Source: Selaginella moellendorffii
Lineage: Eukaryota > Streptophyta > Lycopodiopsida > Selaginellales > Selaginellaceae
DNA length: 64,000 bases
Reading direction: 5' to 3'
Assembly: GCF_000143415.4 (NCBI RefSeq)
Contig: NW_003314413.1
Span: forward strand, 4,832-68,831
Within the stretch, counting starts at the first letter, position 1, and each line of letters starts with the position of its first letter. The notes under the pieces are model-generated. The model saw only the letters and a program-made list of their open reading frames with translations, searched no databases and was not told the DNA's origin. The translations under genes and the position numbers were made by a program. This document shows positions 23,781 to 33,959 of this stretch, piece after piece.

Positions 23781-24367
23781 TGTGAGACAAAAATCCCTAA
23801 GCCCCAAAGTGGAGCCGAAAGGGTGCCATGTGGTAATGGCTGAAGTGAAAGCCAAACGAGCATAACAAGTTTGGACTAAAAGCTCCCACTTGAGAAGTCC
23901 GAGATGGACCCGAGATGGAGTCCGAGATGGAGTCTGAGATGGAATCTGAGATGGAATTTGAGAAGGACCCGAGATGGAGTCCGAAGTCGACTGGGACCAA
24001 GACCGAGACCGGGACCGAGGCCGAGACCGAGCCCAAGACCGAGTCCAAGTCCGAGTCTGAGCCCAAGTCTTTGAGAGACAAGACTGTGATGTAGGTGGTG
24101 TTAGACCACCGGTGTGACCAAGGTAAAAGGGGCATAACCTTAGCGTAATGGGCTAATATGTCGATAGTTCCTTAGAGTGTCGGTTATGGGATCGAACATG
24201 TGGAACACTTGGGCCAAGTACAAAAGTTGAGTGGTGCAGATGCCATTCTCGGGGCTAGCATGCCCAAGTCCGGAATAGGACTTATAGAGGTTGTGAATGA
24301 GACTCCTCCAAGTGGTTGGAGGTGTGGTTAAGTGACTAAAGTAAAATGGAAAAATTAATCACTTACA
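23781..24367 (+). repeat. LTR-like copy of family E
   Basis: TGTGAGACAA...CACTTACA, 587 bp, is the reverse complement of much of 13110-13904 with a shorter purine array. I could not pair it with certainty to a same-orientation LTR. The left foldback arm at 12255 is the best candidate. Confidence 0.65.
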
Positions 24368-24470
24368 CCTAGCTAGAGCAAACTGGATTTACCAAATGTC
24401 AATCAAAACTTACCAAATATCAATCAATATGTGGTGCAATTCCCGGACCCAAGACCCCTCTAATACCAAA

Positions 24471-24688
24471 TGTAAGCTCTTGAATTTAGACTTCCCAGAA
24501 AGTCATTTAGCTTAGTACTATTTAGACTTCTTAGAGGGTCATCCAACTCAATACTATTCAAACTCAAAAACACTTAACTTCAAATATCCCAAGACCCTGA
24601 AAAAGGGGGTGTACTCTTGTTCATGGCCCTTTCCCTCTATATTTAACCCTATGATCATTTTTCAAGTTGTTTTCTTTATTTGTTTATA
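24471..24688 (-). repeat. Right LTR of element F
   Basis: It is related to 11956-12145, with an internal duplication of a 'ctattyaractc' segment. The primer-site-like tggtattagagg lies just to its left on the minus strand. Confidence 0.65.
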
Positions 24689-25795
24689 ATATACTTCTTA
24701 TGCACATGCATTATATTTTCATCATCATTTTACACCAAATCTTAAAGTGGATATTCATATATACCAAATAAACTTTATTATAGAGAAGACTTTAGGAGTC
24801 AACTAAATTTATCAAGACTAAAATAAACTTTTTATAATTTATATAATTAAGAAATAAAAATATTTTTCACTATATATATTTGTAATCACAATACTACCTG
24901 TAATATTTGTGTGTCTCCATTTCTATCTTTACCATCTTAAAAATATTTTATTATAATGTTTTGAGAGTGTGATGCTATAGAATATATATATTGTTAACTG
25001 CCATTGATTCCACTAAAAGCCAAAAAATAAATATGACATTTCTTTAAAGTCATAGAATTATAAATTTTTAAAACAAGTAAAAGGGCATTCTTCTCCACCT
25101 AATTTATTGTACCTTTTGTTATTGTATTATTTTATAATTTATTATCACTACCTTCACTATTATCTTTTTTATTTCTTGTGTGGCTTGATTGTGATATGCA
25201 ATGAGATAGTTATTGCAACCCCTAGCCCTTGAATTACTACCATAAGAAAAAAAATTGCAAGAGTTGAAACTACCAACATTAAAAATCATATATATTTATG
25301 TGTAGTTTCCTCTCTTTGAATAAAAGTGTGATTGAATATCCATAAATTCTAAACAAGTAAACCCCTCAAAAATATATTCTATAGAATGATACCTATCTTT
25401 TATATGCAACAAATTTATTCAATGGTTGCTTTTACCTTTTAAACAATTACATGACTTTTACAAAAGAATCTTAGTTAAAATTTAATAATTTTAAATTCTG
25501 ACCAAAAAATATAGTAATGATTTTAAAGAAGTCATAATTTTAATATTTTTACAAACAAATCTTATCTTATTTTATGTTTTGACAAACCTATCTATTATGG
25601 CATGTAGTAAATATTTAAACTCTTGAATATGAAGTGTCTTCTAAAACATTTTTATTTATATAAAGTGCAAAGAGTTAGAAAAATATAATATAAATTTTTT
25701 TGCCATAAACCTTAATTTTCTAAATTTATAGTGTTTGTAAATTGCTGAACTTGTGAGCTCAACTCTTCAACTCGTGACCTCAAGAATTTTTTGCA
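24689..25795 (+). repeat. Dispersed repeat copy A, distal segment
   Basis: AT-rich DNA that matches copy B on both sides of gypsy B. Its start matches about 36765-36850 and its end matches 42041-42240, sharing 'taaatatttaa', 'cataaaccttaatt' and a 'gtgagctc' end. No coding frame was found. Confidence 0.65.
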
Positions 25796-25889
25796 CTCTT
25801 ATCTTTGTCTTACATTAACTTCTTCATATATTAAGCATTAATCCTTTAATAGCATACATTCGGGAGCTTGGCTTTATCCCCTTGTTTAA

Positions 25890-26480
25890 TGGCCAAAGTT
25901 GTTTGCACTCATGTTCCTATTTGTGCACCTTAAAGAAACTCTAAATTGGACTTCGACTTTGGTTCTCTACAAAGGCAATTTCTTGAAATCCATTGGTAAA
26001 CAAGCAAGGAAACTTTAGCATTTTCATATGAGGATATCTCAGTACCTTACAATTAGACAAGATGGAGTATATATTGAGCACAAGGAATCATTTGACAACC
26101 AAAAATATTGAGTCAATGCAAGGCTCTAATAGGAGTAACAATGTAAGAAAACTCTCAATCTCGATAGAAATGTGAATCCAGATGGGAGCTGCAATGAAAG
26201 ATTTGGAAGATCAAGCCGAGCAAACTCAATATGATATACTTTGAGAAGAAGAAAAACATAGCAATGCAGTTGTGCTAATTAATCTTCTTCTTTTTCGTCT
26301 AGGGTGCTTGAAACTAAAGTCTATGAATACTCCCACCACAATGTTCATATGGTTTGCCCACTCCCACTCCCAGTTTATAGATCACTCTGAATAAAGTCTA
26401 TAATATGTCTATAGCGATCAGACAAAAAACTTTATGGTAGTTTAGAATATCTTTGAAAACTTTAATGAACCTAAAAACAC
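25890..26480 (+). repeat. Inverted duplication, left arm (decayed copy)
   Basis: This stretch is the reverse complement of about 28085-28650, sharing for example 'tttgtgcaccttaaagaa', 'ccagatgggagctgcaatga' and 'cccactcccactcccagttt'. Together the arms enclose the F-box gene. The left arm has more changes and no open frame, so it looks like the older or unconstrained copy. Confidence 0.8.
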
Positions 26481-26599
26481 AGGAAATTACTTGTGGAATA
26501 TCAACTATAGTAGGATTGGTAATCCTAATCCGGGAGTGGACGGTGTCCAGTGTTCACCCTAACTCTAAAATATCCAAACATATTTTAGGAGATTCCTTC

Positions 26600-26870
26600 A
26601 TCTTGAACTTTTTCTTAATTCATTTGTAACAAAGGTTTTATATAAAATGTTAAGTATCACTGAGTGTTTTTCCACTCTCATGTAAGCCATAACTCAATCA
26701 GCTCTAACCTGGATGAACAGATCCATCTCCTTTTTTAGCCCAGCAATTGTTGATACAATTATAAGGAATTACACTGCTTGATTTTGTTGCATGTGGTATA
26801 AATCAAAGACAGTCATGTACTTCTGTGGAAAGACACTCTACTAGCCCCACACAAGTACAATCCCATCGCA
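26600..26870 (+). repeat. Direct repeat, left copy
   Basis: It aligns with 33960-34250 (shared 'actgttgatacaattata' type runs and 'cttgatattgttgaatgtgg'). The pair lies outside the gene island in the same orientation. Family unknown. Confidence 0.6.
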
Positions 26871-27049
26871 AAAAGACCCATGAGGATTGACATTTACCTA
26901 GCAAGAGCGTTTGCAGTTTGGACATTCAATTTGTATAACCTAAGAGGTTATCAGGGAGGATTGGATTATCAGTTTAAATGAAAATATTCCTTTTCATTAA
27001 AATTTTAGTTCATTTCATCTCATAGACCGTTTATATAAATTTAAAAAGC

Positions 27050-28051
27050 TCAGTAAACAAGTTGTATTGGCACAGCTATTGAGCAAGTAAACCCTTGTCT
27101 AGTCCAAGTCTTTGAATTCACATCATACGAAAAGCAAACCTTGCTCTTCTTACCTCCTTTGCAAGAGCAAGAAAAGTTGAGAACACTCTCAATTTGCCCA
27201 GTAAATCTAAATTCCCCAGCCTCCAAACCCACAACATACTCACTCAAAAATTCAGTCCAGATTTCTTTTACTTCAAAATGAACTTCCCAAACCTCCACTC
27301 TACCTTTCTTCTCTGCATTCAGCACGAGCACGTAGAGTTTGTTGGCCCATGCAGCAACGCAGACACCATCACCAACTTTATCATACAGATGCGAATAGAA
27401 AAACTCGTTGCGTGTCAAGTCATACTGGAGGAGCCACTTTTGATCGCGCGAAGCAGTACAATACACTACACCATCTAGCAGCACCGGGATCGATCCAGGG
27501 GCGACGTCCCCTTTGGCAGGAATCCACGCCACCTGGCCGCGAACGAAGGTGTAGAGCGTGCCATCCGAGAACCACACCACAACCTTGTAATCCCCGGGAG
27601 GAGAATTCGAAGCGGCAGCAAAGAGGCAGACCCTGGACATGTCCCCAAATCGCAGGTAGGGGATCTCCTCCCACTTGGCCACGAAGGGACTCCCGACGAA
27701 GAGCCTCCTCTCCTGCGAGGAGCGCGCCAGGACGAGGCGCTTGTCCTGGGACACTGCGCACAGCCAGTCGGGGTCGGGGACATCCCTCTCCACGTTTTCA
27801 AAGTGCTGCGGCGCCCATCGCATCATCACGCCGCTGCTGTCCTGGATCGAATTGCTATCTAGGAAGAGTTTGGCACTGTCCCTGTACGAGCTCCGGAAGC
27901 TGGGTGCATCCACCACAGATCTCCACACCTGGCACACACATCTTGCCCTTAGAACACCTGAGAAAGGGAGCCTGCGAAGGATCTCCCTGACTAGCTCCGG
28001 CATAAGGCCGGACATCCCTGCCCACGCCATCTTGCGCGATGCCATAACCAC
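27050..28051 (-). CDS. F-box protein with predicted beta-propeller C-terminus
   Basis: A single exon encodes 333 residues. The F-box lies at about residues 16-55: LMPELVREILRRLPFSGVL, then RARCVCQVWRSVVDAPSFR. This segment normally binds SKP1 so that the protein serves as the substrate receptor of an SCF ubiquitin ligase. The rest has the Kelch/FBA-like pattern of short beta strands (YKVVVWFSDGTLYTFV, VPVLLDGVVYC, VEVWEVHFEVKEIW), probably the substrate-binding propeller, though no full Kelch repeat is clear. Plant F-box genes of this type are often intronless. The start at 28051 adds 12 residues before MSGLMPEL, which is an equally good start. The substrate cannot be told. The gene sits between the arms of an inverted duplication and has no same-strand partner close by. 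Confidence 0.88.
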   Translation of the reverse strand: MVMASRKMAWAGMSGLMPELVREILRRLPFSGVLRARCVCQVWRSVVDAPSFRSSYRDSAKLFLDSNSIQDSSGVMMRWAPQHFENVERDVPDPDWLCAVSQDKRLVLARSSQERRLFVGSPFVAKWEEIPYLRFGDMSRVCLFAAASNSPPGDYKVVVWFSDGTLYTFVRGQVAWIPAKGDVAPGSIPVLLDGVVYCTASRDQKWLLQYDLTRNEFFYSHLYDKVGDGVCVAAWANKLYVLVLNAEKKGRVEVWEVHFEVKEIWTEFLSEYVVGLEAGEFRFTGQIESVLNFSCSCKGGKKSKVCFSYDVNSKTWTRQGFTCSIAVPIQLVY

Positions 28052-28084
28052 CGGGCCCTAAGGGTTAAGCCAATGGCAGCTTAA

Positions 28085-28650
28085 CTAACAAAAGGTATGA
28101 AGTTTAAGTTTTCAAAGATATTTGTTTTGCCTGGTTGCTACAATATTATAGACTTTGGAGATCAGAGTGATCTATAAACTGGGACTGGGAGTGGGAGTGG
28201 GAAGACCATATGAACATTGTGGTGGGATTATCCAGCTCTCTGGCTCCATAGACTAAGATCAGCCAGCATGACTACATTGCTGTGTTTTTCTTCTTCTTGA
28301 AGTATACCACATCCTGATCTTCCAAATCTTTCACTGCAGCTCCCATCTGGATCCGGATTTCTATTGAGATTGAGAGTTTTCATACATTCTTCCTCCAACC
28401 TTTGGAACTTGTCAATGATATCGAGAGACATTAGAGGCTTGCAGCGACATAATCTTTTGGGCTGTCAAACGATTCCTCGTGCTCAGTACATACTCCATCT
28501 TGTCTAACTGTATGAAAAGGCCGAGGTTTCCTTGCTTGTATACCAATGGATTTCAACAATTCTGATGGTCTTTTTCTTTGCGAAGTCCAATTTAGAGCTT
28601 CTTTAAGGTGCACAAACGGGAACATGAGCGCGGTTGCTTCCAACAACTTC
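28085..28650 (-). repeat. Inverted duplication, right arm
   Basis: Reverse complement of 25890-26480. This arm keeps open minus-strand frames and is probably closer to the parent sequence. Confidence 0.8.
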
Positions 28651-28775
28651 TGTAAAAATCTGGTTCACAGGTACACTCTTTTTCTGAAATTTATGTTCTC
28701 CAGATATGAACAAGGCTAAAACAGTGATAGTATCTATTCTCTCCAAGTATTCATGGTGAATGCGCATCACTCCAT
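28228..28775 (-). pseudogene. Hypothetical minus-strand gene or gene fragment
   Basis: Three minus-strand frames cover this stretch end to end. The first is 28775-28602 (MRIHHEYLERIDTITVLALF ... VNQIFTEVV). The second is 28646-28431 (FVHLKEALNWTSQRKRP ... SPKDYVAASL). The third is 28431-28228 (MSLDIIDKFQRLEEECMKTL). The second and third overlap at a taATG junction. The chain of frames suggests one gene broken by frameshifts, or exons whose splice sites I cannot fix. The product is unknown. The inverted copy at 25890-26480 preserves the middle and end but is closed by stops. Confidence 0.35.
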
Positions 28776-29113
28776 TCAGTCCAGATCATCTGGTAAGTCT
28801 TCTGTTTTTTGCTTTATGTTTCTGCATTATTTTCTTTCTTTCCTTCGTTGAACGGAAATGCATCTGGTCTGTCCAATGCATTGCCATTGCCTCACGCACA
28901 AGCCGAGAAATTTACAACGAACACAGGAAGTGGAGCAGCAAACTTCTCGTAAGTGGTCCCCGTTCGTTTTTTTTTTTTTTTTTGACATCAAAAGGCCGCG
29001 AACGCGTTGTATTGCGACCTCAAGGACGGGCCTCATTTCTCCTTGCAAGCACCAAGTGACGACGTTAATGTATACTCGATTTGCCAAAGTTCTCCATTAT
29101 TTACAGGGACATA
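28776..29113. other. No confident gene; poly-T run
   Basis: Short frames on both strands show no family features. A run of about 17 T lies at 28967-28983. Confidence 0.4.
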
Positions 29114-29446
29114 TTATATGTGTGAGAGCAAAAAAGAGCGAAGGCATTGGCTTTGTGTCCGCCTGAGCAAGAGCCTCAATGCTGCTACATAGGATCCTCT
29201 TCCTAAAGACCTCCTGTCTGCATTCATTTTCTGTTTCTTTCCCTTTTGTTTTGGTGCCATGGTGGGGATATTGCAGCGAGGATGTTCAAAGTAGCTATCT
29301 TCTTCTTTTCTAAGGGTGTTGAAACCTTTCTTGTAAGAAAGAAGAGAGAACGCACTGTTTAACGATGTTTTGACGCTCCTCTGTTGCAAGACCCCAGAGA
29401 TTGGAGAGAACGCCAAGGCCGGGACGGTGGCGAAGCTGGAATCCAT
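29114..29446 (-). CDS. Hypothetical 110-residue protein
   Basis: The single frame starts MDSSFATVPALAFSPISGVL, a Ser/Ala-rich, acid-poor N-terminus that could be an organelle transit peptide. An internal start (MAPKQKGKKQKM) has the strong context CCACCATGG, so translation might begin there and give a basic 48-residue protein. No family was recognised. An ORF on the other strand starts 179 bp away (29625), so a shared divergent promoter is possible. Confidence is low because the length is close to chance. Confidence 0.3.
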   Translation of the reverse strand: MDSSFATVPALAFSPISGVLQQRSVKTSLNSAFSLLSYKKGFNTLRKEEDSYFEHPRCNIPTMAPKQKGKKQKMNADRRSLGRGSYVAALRLLLRRTQSQCLRSFLLSHI

Positions 29447-29624
29447 CTCGATCCAAGAGGAAGTGGGCTTCGCAGAAGAGGAGCCAGATGGCGTAGTTTC
29501 TATGCGTTTATATTTAATATAGCCTTCTCATTTTGCTTAATTACGGAGTTTTCTAACAGGGGAAGCGTGTTGTAGAAGCTCCCCAAAATCTTAAAACTAG
29601 CCGTTGTAACGAAGAACCCTAGAA

Positions 29625-29849
29625 ATGGGGATGGGGAAGGTAAGAAATCTTTCTCGCGCAGCTCCTGATCAGTCTCGTCTACAGGATCGTCTACAGGCGG
29701 GTCAGATGGCATCCTCTCTTTCATATGAAGAGCTTGTCATAGATTCTAAAGTCCCGAGGCTTGGTTTTGCGATTGACAGGGATGGACTGAAGTTGTATGT
29801 GGCGAGGCTTTCAGAGATCCATCTCGTGGGCGAAAGCCTGGTGATGTGA
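29625..29849 (+). CDS. Hypothetical ORF, possible first exon(s)
   Basis: A 74-codon frame follows 'aaccctagaa', a common plant 5' leader motif. It starts MGMGK and then meets a clear donor-like gtaagaaat. The later part (SSLSYEELVIDSKVPRLGFAIDRDG is split here as SSLSYEELVIDSKVP and RLGFAIDRDGLKLYV) looks protein-like. The sequence after the donor resembles 32859 and 33007, which suggests a shared exon-intron unit. It overlaps, on the other strand, a possible last exon of the gene at 30026-31103, so only one of the two readings may be real. Confidence 0.3.
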   Translation: MGMGKVRNLSRAAPDQSRLQDRLQAGQMASSLSYEELVIDSKVPRLGFAIDRDGLKLYVARLSEIHLVGESLVM

Positions 29850-30025
29850 GTAGTGCATCGGTACAAGTTGGGATATTAAGTTCCCTGGTATGTTTCTTGT
29901 TATTCCCCAAGCATTTTACTTTGAAAGCTCTAGCACCAGAAAGACCACTGAACCGGGCAAACAGTGTGGTCTCCAAGAAGTGATAGACGCTCAACTTATA
30001 GTTACGTATATGACAGTCCGGCTTC

Positions 30026-31103
30026 TCACTCACCATCAGTGACGACAAACTCGCGTGAAAGCTCAACTGTCTCGCTGCTGCAATTGGCTTTGCGGTACAT
30101 CCAGTTGCTTCTTGCATACCACACGAGATGCATCTCGGCCTCGAGGTGAAGCTTGAACCGGAGCGGAAACTTGGACGCCATGCTTGCGGGCAGATTCCAC
30201 ACAGCGATGGGAAAGTTTTCCACACTGATACTTGTGCGCCCTCCTCGCAATGGTGGCTATATGGATCACGCTCAAATGAAAAGACGAGTAAAAGCATGAT
30301 TTACCTTGAGAGAGCCGAGGCCAGAGTATGGTTTGGATGGATTATACTTCATCCCATTGTGATTCCAACGAAGGAGTTTCCACTCGAGCTCAGCTGTGTT
30401 CCCTCGAACTCCAACAACGATAGACTCGTACTCCATTGGCTCTTGAAGTGATCGTCCCCACGTTTTCTTTAACTTGACAGATACTGGCCATAAATTAAGT
30501 TGAGCTCCAATCTCACCGTTGCAGCTCGTGGTATGTGTGCTGGAATTGTCATCGCCATCGCGGAAATAGTAGAGAACAATGTCAGAGCTCTCCATCTCGC
30601 CAAGCTGTGGCTCAATCCGGAGTTTGACGCGGTATGGGTAGAATCCCAGACCCTTGGCGCTGATGACTACATCCTCGTCGTCCACGCCCACGAAGAGGCT
30701 CCTGATCTCCAGAGCAACTTCGAAGTTGGCGCGGCTTTCCTGAACCCAGGGCAGGATCACCATGACAATGCCCACGAGCTGCTGGCGCTTGGGCAGTCCT
30801 TTGGGAAGATCGAGGCACAGCTGCCGGTCGAGTGGTGTTGTGTCGGCCTTTGTGTTGATTGGAATGCACCGGCATCTCCTCCAGAGGGACGTGGCACGAG
30901 CTGGAAAATTTCGAGACAAGGAGCTGGTGATACGAGGAAGAGCTGGAAAAATTCGAGACAAGGCGGTGATACGAGGAAGAGCAGATAATTAAGATCGCCG
31001 AGCACAGAACATTGCGCGATTTACCTCCGAAATATCGGCAGGCGATGAGGAGGAGCGCACAAGTGAGCAGTATCGTCGCGGTCATGATGCATGAGATGTG
31101 CAA
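30026..31103 (-). CDS. Membrane-anchored protein, LEA-2/NHL-like, three exons
   Basis: The proposed exons are 31103-31025, 30900-30305 and 30256-30026 (minus strand), giving 301 residues with consistent phases and gt...ag ends. The introns are 124 and 48 bp. Residues 7-22 (MTATILLTCALLLIAC) form one hydrophobic segment, a signal anchor. The rest is beta-rich, with WPVSVKLKKTW and, near the end, FPLRFKLHLEAEMHLVWYA. That end loosely recalls the LEA-2/NDR1-HIN1-like fold, but no signature settles it. The stop follows VVTDGE. The codons there also spell a strong donor, g|gtgagt, so a further exon (from about 29830 to 29746, ending NQASGL) is possible. Exact function unknown. Confidence 0.6.
30905..30988. 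repeat. Tandem duplication of about 42 bp in intron 1
   Basis: Two units of the type gagacaagg-(agct)-ggtgatacgagg occur within intron 1 of the preceding gene. Each carries a pyrimidine tract and a potential acceptor ccag, so a second splice form is possible. Confidence 0.65.
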
Positions 31104-31590
31104 ACTCGTATCGCCTGCAAGAACCGGGCATCCATCGATCGATCAAGAAACACGCAAGAAGAGAGAATGGGGAGGATATTTCGGCGATCGATGGTGAGAT
31201 CTCTCACCTAAGGACAGACTCGCACGTGCGCACGAAGGATGATTGATCGAAGGCGCGAGAAGGAGCAAGAAGAAGATTAGGCTTCGCATCGCTGCTGTCG
31301 CCGCCACATCGCTCGCTCGAGGACTTCCTTTAAACCTGGCCTGCTTATGCTCCGGTGGCCGAACCACTGTGACAAATTGGCGGGGTGTGGGCCTGGCATG
31401 GAAAGGCTCTAGCCCACTTTGCGGCGGAGCAAAGGGAAGGATTGCAAAGGAGATTGAACAGGGAGATTGAAAAAGGATTGATTGATATGGATGATTTCAT
31501 GTTTTGACATTCCGTTGGGGAAATGCCAAATCTCCATATAGAGGGACAAAGTGAGAGTCAATTTTGATGTCTTCGTTGGGACGAAGTACA
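31104..31590. other. Upstream region without a supported gene
   Basis: This probably holds the promoter and leader of the minus-strand gene ending at 31103. Only short frames are present. Confidence 0.4.
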
Positions 31591-31770
31591 TGTCAATTTT
31601 GAGACTATTTTGAGACTAAAACCATGTCAATTTTGAGACTATTTTGAGACTAAAACCATGTCAATTTTGAGACTATTTTGAGACTAAGACTATGTCAATT
31701 TTGAGACTAAGTATATGTCAATTTTGAGACAAATAGAGACTAAGTATATGTCAATTTTGATGTCTCTGTT
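31591..31770. repeat. Minisatellite, period 34 bp
   Basis: The core tgtcaattttga occurs at 31591, 31625, 31659, 31693, 31716 and 31749. The first four are exactly 34 bp apart; later units are shorter. The flanks (about 31510-31590 and 31750-31850) share a 'gatatgccaaatttcc' motif. Confidence 0.9.
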
Positions 31771-32858
31771 AGGGATATGCCAAATTTCCATAGAGATTTA
31801 TAAGTGAGAGTCAATTTAGATGTCTCTCTTGGGGATATGCTAAATTTCCTAAGTACTTATGGCATGTTTTGTTTGGACTGTCAAATGAAATACATGAACT
31901 TTGAATATTCAAATGTGGGACAAATTGGTGGGACAGATAGATGAACTTCCATGGAGCTTAGCAGCAACACTACTCTGCCACTTCCACTTACAGTACTTTG
32001 TCCCTATTTAAGTCATCTGTAAAGGATTTATCTCCTCAACTGTTTGAAATTGAATTTCTAAGCCACACTTGTAGGGCCTTGGGGGACAGTGCTTGCATTA
32101 TATGTTCTCGGGGGAGCACAGCCCCCCCTAACCTTAATCAGGTAACAATTGAGGAGGTAGAGAGCATTGCATCTAGCACAGATTCTGATTTAGAGGTGTT
32201 CAATCATAATCCCACGCATGGTAACTTCACGCTATTGGCTTTTCAACCAAGTGCAATTACCAATTGTGTGAATCAACGGTTTCTTTCGTACTAAGTTGAA
32301 TTATTATTGCGGCATAGCTCATCAAAAGATCAGTTCCAGTAGGCTGCAAGCATAAGGAAAATACCAAACTGTTTATGTTTGTCACCTGACATCATCATCC
32401 AGAATAAATTCCTCGTGGCACATAAAGTTTTAGAATGTCTAAAGCCAGATGCCGGGTTTGATTTCTCCAAACCGGCCCTATCTTTTCTGAAGCAGAGAAG
32501 CTACTGCCTACACAAAAACACTAATATTTGCCTCTCTCAGGGATGTCATGTATTCCAACAAGATACGAAATTCCAAAGGAAGATTATGGTTTCTCCCTAT
32601 TTGGCGGCAAAGGGACATTTGCCCACATTGGGCATAGGCTGCAAGCAGGGCGTTCCACAATATGACATCTCTTTCTCACATGGCGATAAATACTTCCTTT
32701 GCTTTCGCTATGCTTCCATTGCTTCCAAACGCCGAAAGCATTGCATTGCAGCACGCAAGGTTCTTGCCTTGCAGCACGTCAAATACGTGCTTGGATTGCT
32801 CCAGATGCAAATCATAAACCTTTTTTAATCTCCTTGCGAGGACAAGGAGCGCTTTAAA
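31771..32858 (+). other. Weak ORF region; 149-codon ORF at 32379-32828
   Basis: Two plus-strand frames (31998-32294 and 32379-32828) have no recognisable domain. The longer reads MSPDIIIQNKFLVAHKVLEC and contains Cys and aromatic residues but no motif. The region may be a retrogene or repeat fragment. Nothing else supports a gene. Confidence 0.25.
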
Positions 32859-33163
32859 GTAAGAATCCTTCTCACGGAGCTCATGATCAGTTCACGCCTC
32901 TACAGGACCCTGCTGCTCTAGCCCTGCCAGTGCCACTTCCAGGGATGGACCCTGCCGCTCCAGTGCCACCAGCGATGGAATGCGATGATGAGGAGGAGCG
33001 CCTTAATGTAAGAAATCCTTCTCACAGAGCTTCTGATCAGTTACACCTCTAAGGACCTTGTCGCTCTAGTGCTGCCAGCGCTGCCTCCGGCCACTCCAGA
33101 ATGGACCCTGCCGCTCCTGTGCCACCAGAGTTGGAATGCGACGACAACGAGGAGCAAAGGAAG
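32859..33163 (+). repeat. Tandem duplication of an exon-like unit of about 150 bp
   Basis: Unit 1 (32859-33006) and unit 2 (33007-33163) both begin gtaagaa and contain tgatcagtt. Both end with a coding-like part MDPAAPVPP followed by (A)MECDD or ELECDD. A shorter relative of the first half lies at 29638-29710. Confidence 0.75.
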
Positions 33164-33349
33164 AAACGACCAAGATTTCCACAGGGCGAAGTTATTCCAC
33201 TTGCTGATGCCGATCCAGCTCCACACACCCCAGAGGCTGTTCCACACGCTCCAGGGACTGATGCAGATCCAGCAGCACTACAGCCTCCCCTCCTGGCTGA
33301 TCTAGCTCTTGTCCTCCCAGCTGAGCGCCTCCTCACGCGCATATGGTAA
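33101..33349 (+). CDS. Hypothetical Pro/Ala-rich acidic protein fragment
   Basis: The 82-codon frame begins MDPAAPVPPELECDDNEEQ, then a basic patch RKKRPRF that could be a nuclear signal, then Ala/Pro-rich sequence ending LLADLALVLPAERLLTRIW. The last part is F-box-like in rhythm (LPxExLLxRI) but too short to assign. A gtaata donor-like site follows the ATATG near the stop, so it may be a first exon. The upstream tandem copy would encode a nearly identical N-terminus. Confidence 0.35.
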   Translation: MDPAAPVPPELECDDNEEQRKKRPRFPQGEVIPLADADPAPHTPEAVPHAPGTDADPAALQPPLLADLALVLPAERLLTRIW

Positions 33350-33959
33350 TAATTTTGTTTGCGTTTATCTTTGTATTAGTTTTCTTTCTACCTTGCAAGA
33401 TGTTTTTAAACTACGAGCATGGAAGCACATTCAAATTTGCAGTTTGATTCCTCCCACAGCACCCTGGAAATGCCAGAGGTTTGTTAACATACTTTGTTCT
33501 CCTTTGTTCTTCATTTGCCTTTTCTTAGGTTGGTTTCGGTGTCAAGGACAACGATTGGGAGTGGAAAGTGGATGTCAAAGAGCTTTTTGGCTCTTGTTTT
33601 CAGTAATTTAGTCCCAGAAAACATTTTACAATGACTGTACAAGATTTGAGTGCATTTTGACAAGTATAAAACTGTATAAATCAACAACATTTTTGACTTT
33701 GGGACAGAGCTGGTTGATTGGGTGTCTTGTCCTGGCTGGTTGGCTTCTCATGCCTATGAATCTTAAGAACCCTCATTTTCCATATAGCATAATCTTTTAT
33801 TAACTTGAAGTAAAAAATAAATTTGTGAAGAGCTGAGGCAATTGCAATTGTGTGCAATGAGAAATGTTCTAGCTTCTCAAGGACACTCTCACCATCAACT
33901 AGCGACTCTAATGTTTATCCATTGTCCTTAGATAATGTAGTATTTCTGGCATAATTGCT
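33350..33959. other. No gene seen
   Basis: AT-moderate DNA with short frames only; possible intron or 3' flank of the preceding fragment. Confidence 0.4.

Larger units (their letters stand above)
11956..24688 (-). mobile_element. LTR element F with nested insertions
   Basis: Related LTRs lie at 11956-12145 (TGTAAGCTTC...GCTTACA) and 24471-24688, and another copy stands alone at 12458-12644. Flanks are atatg (11951-11955) and atata (24689-24693). Copy B near 36750 reads ggcatatactcc across this point, which supports an insertion here. Just inside the right LTR, the minus strand reads tggtattagagg (24457-24468), close to the initiator-Met primer site, so the element points to the left. Its interior is almost wholly made of other insertions, and no pol domain of its own is visible. 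It may instead be two solo LTRs of one family brought together. Confidence 0.6.
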
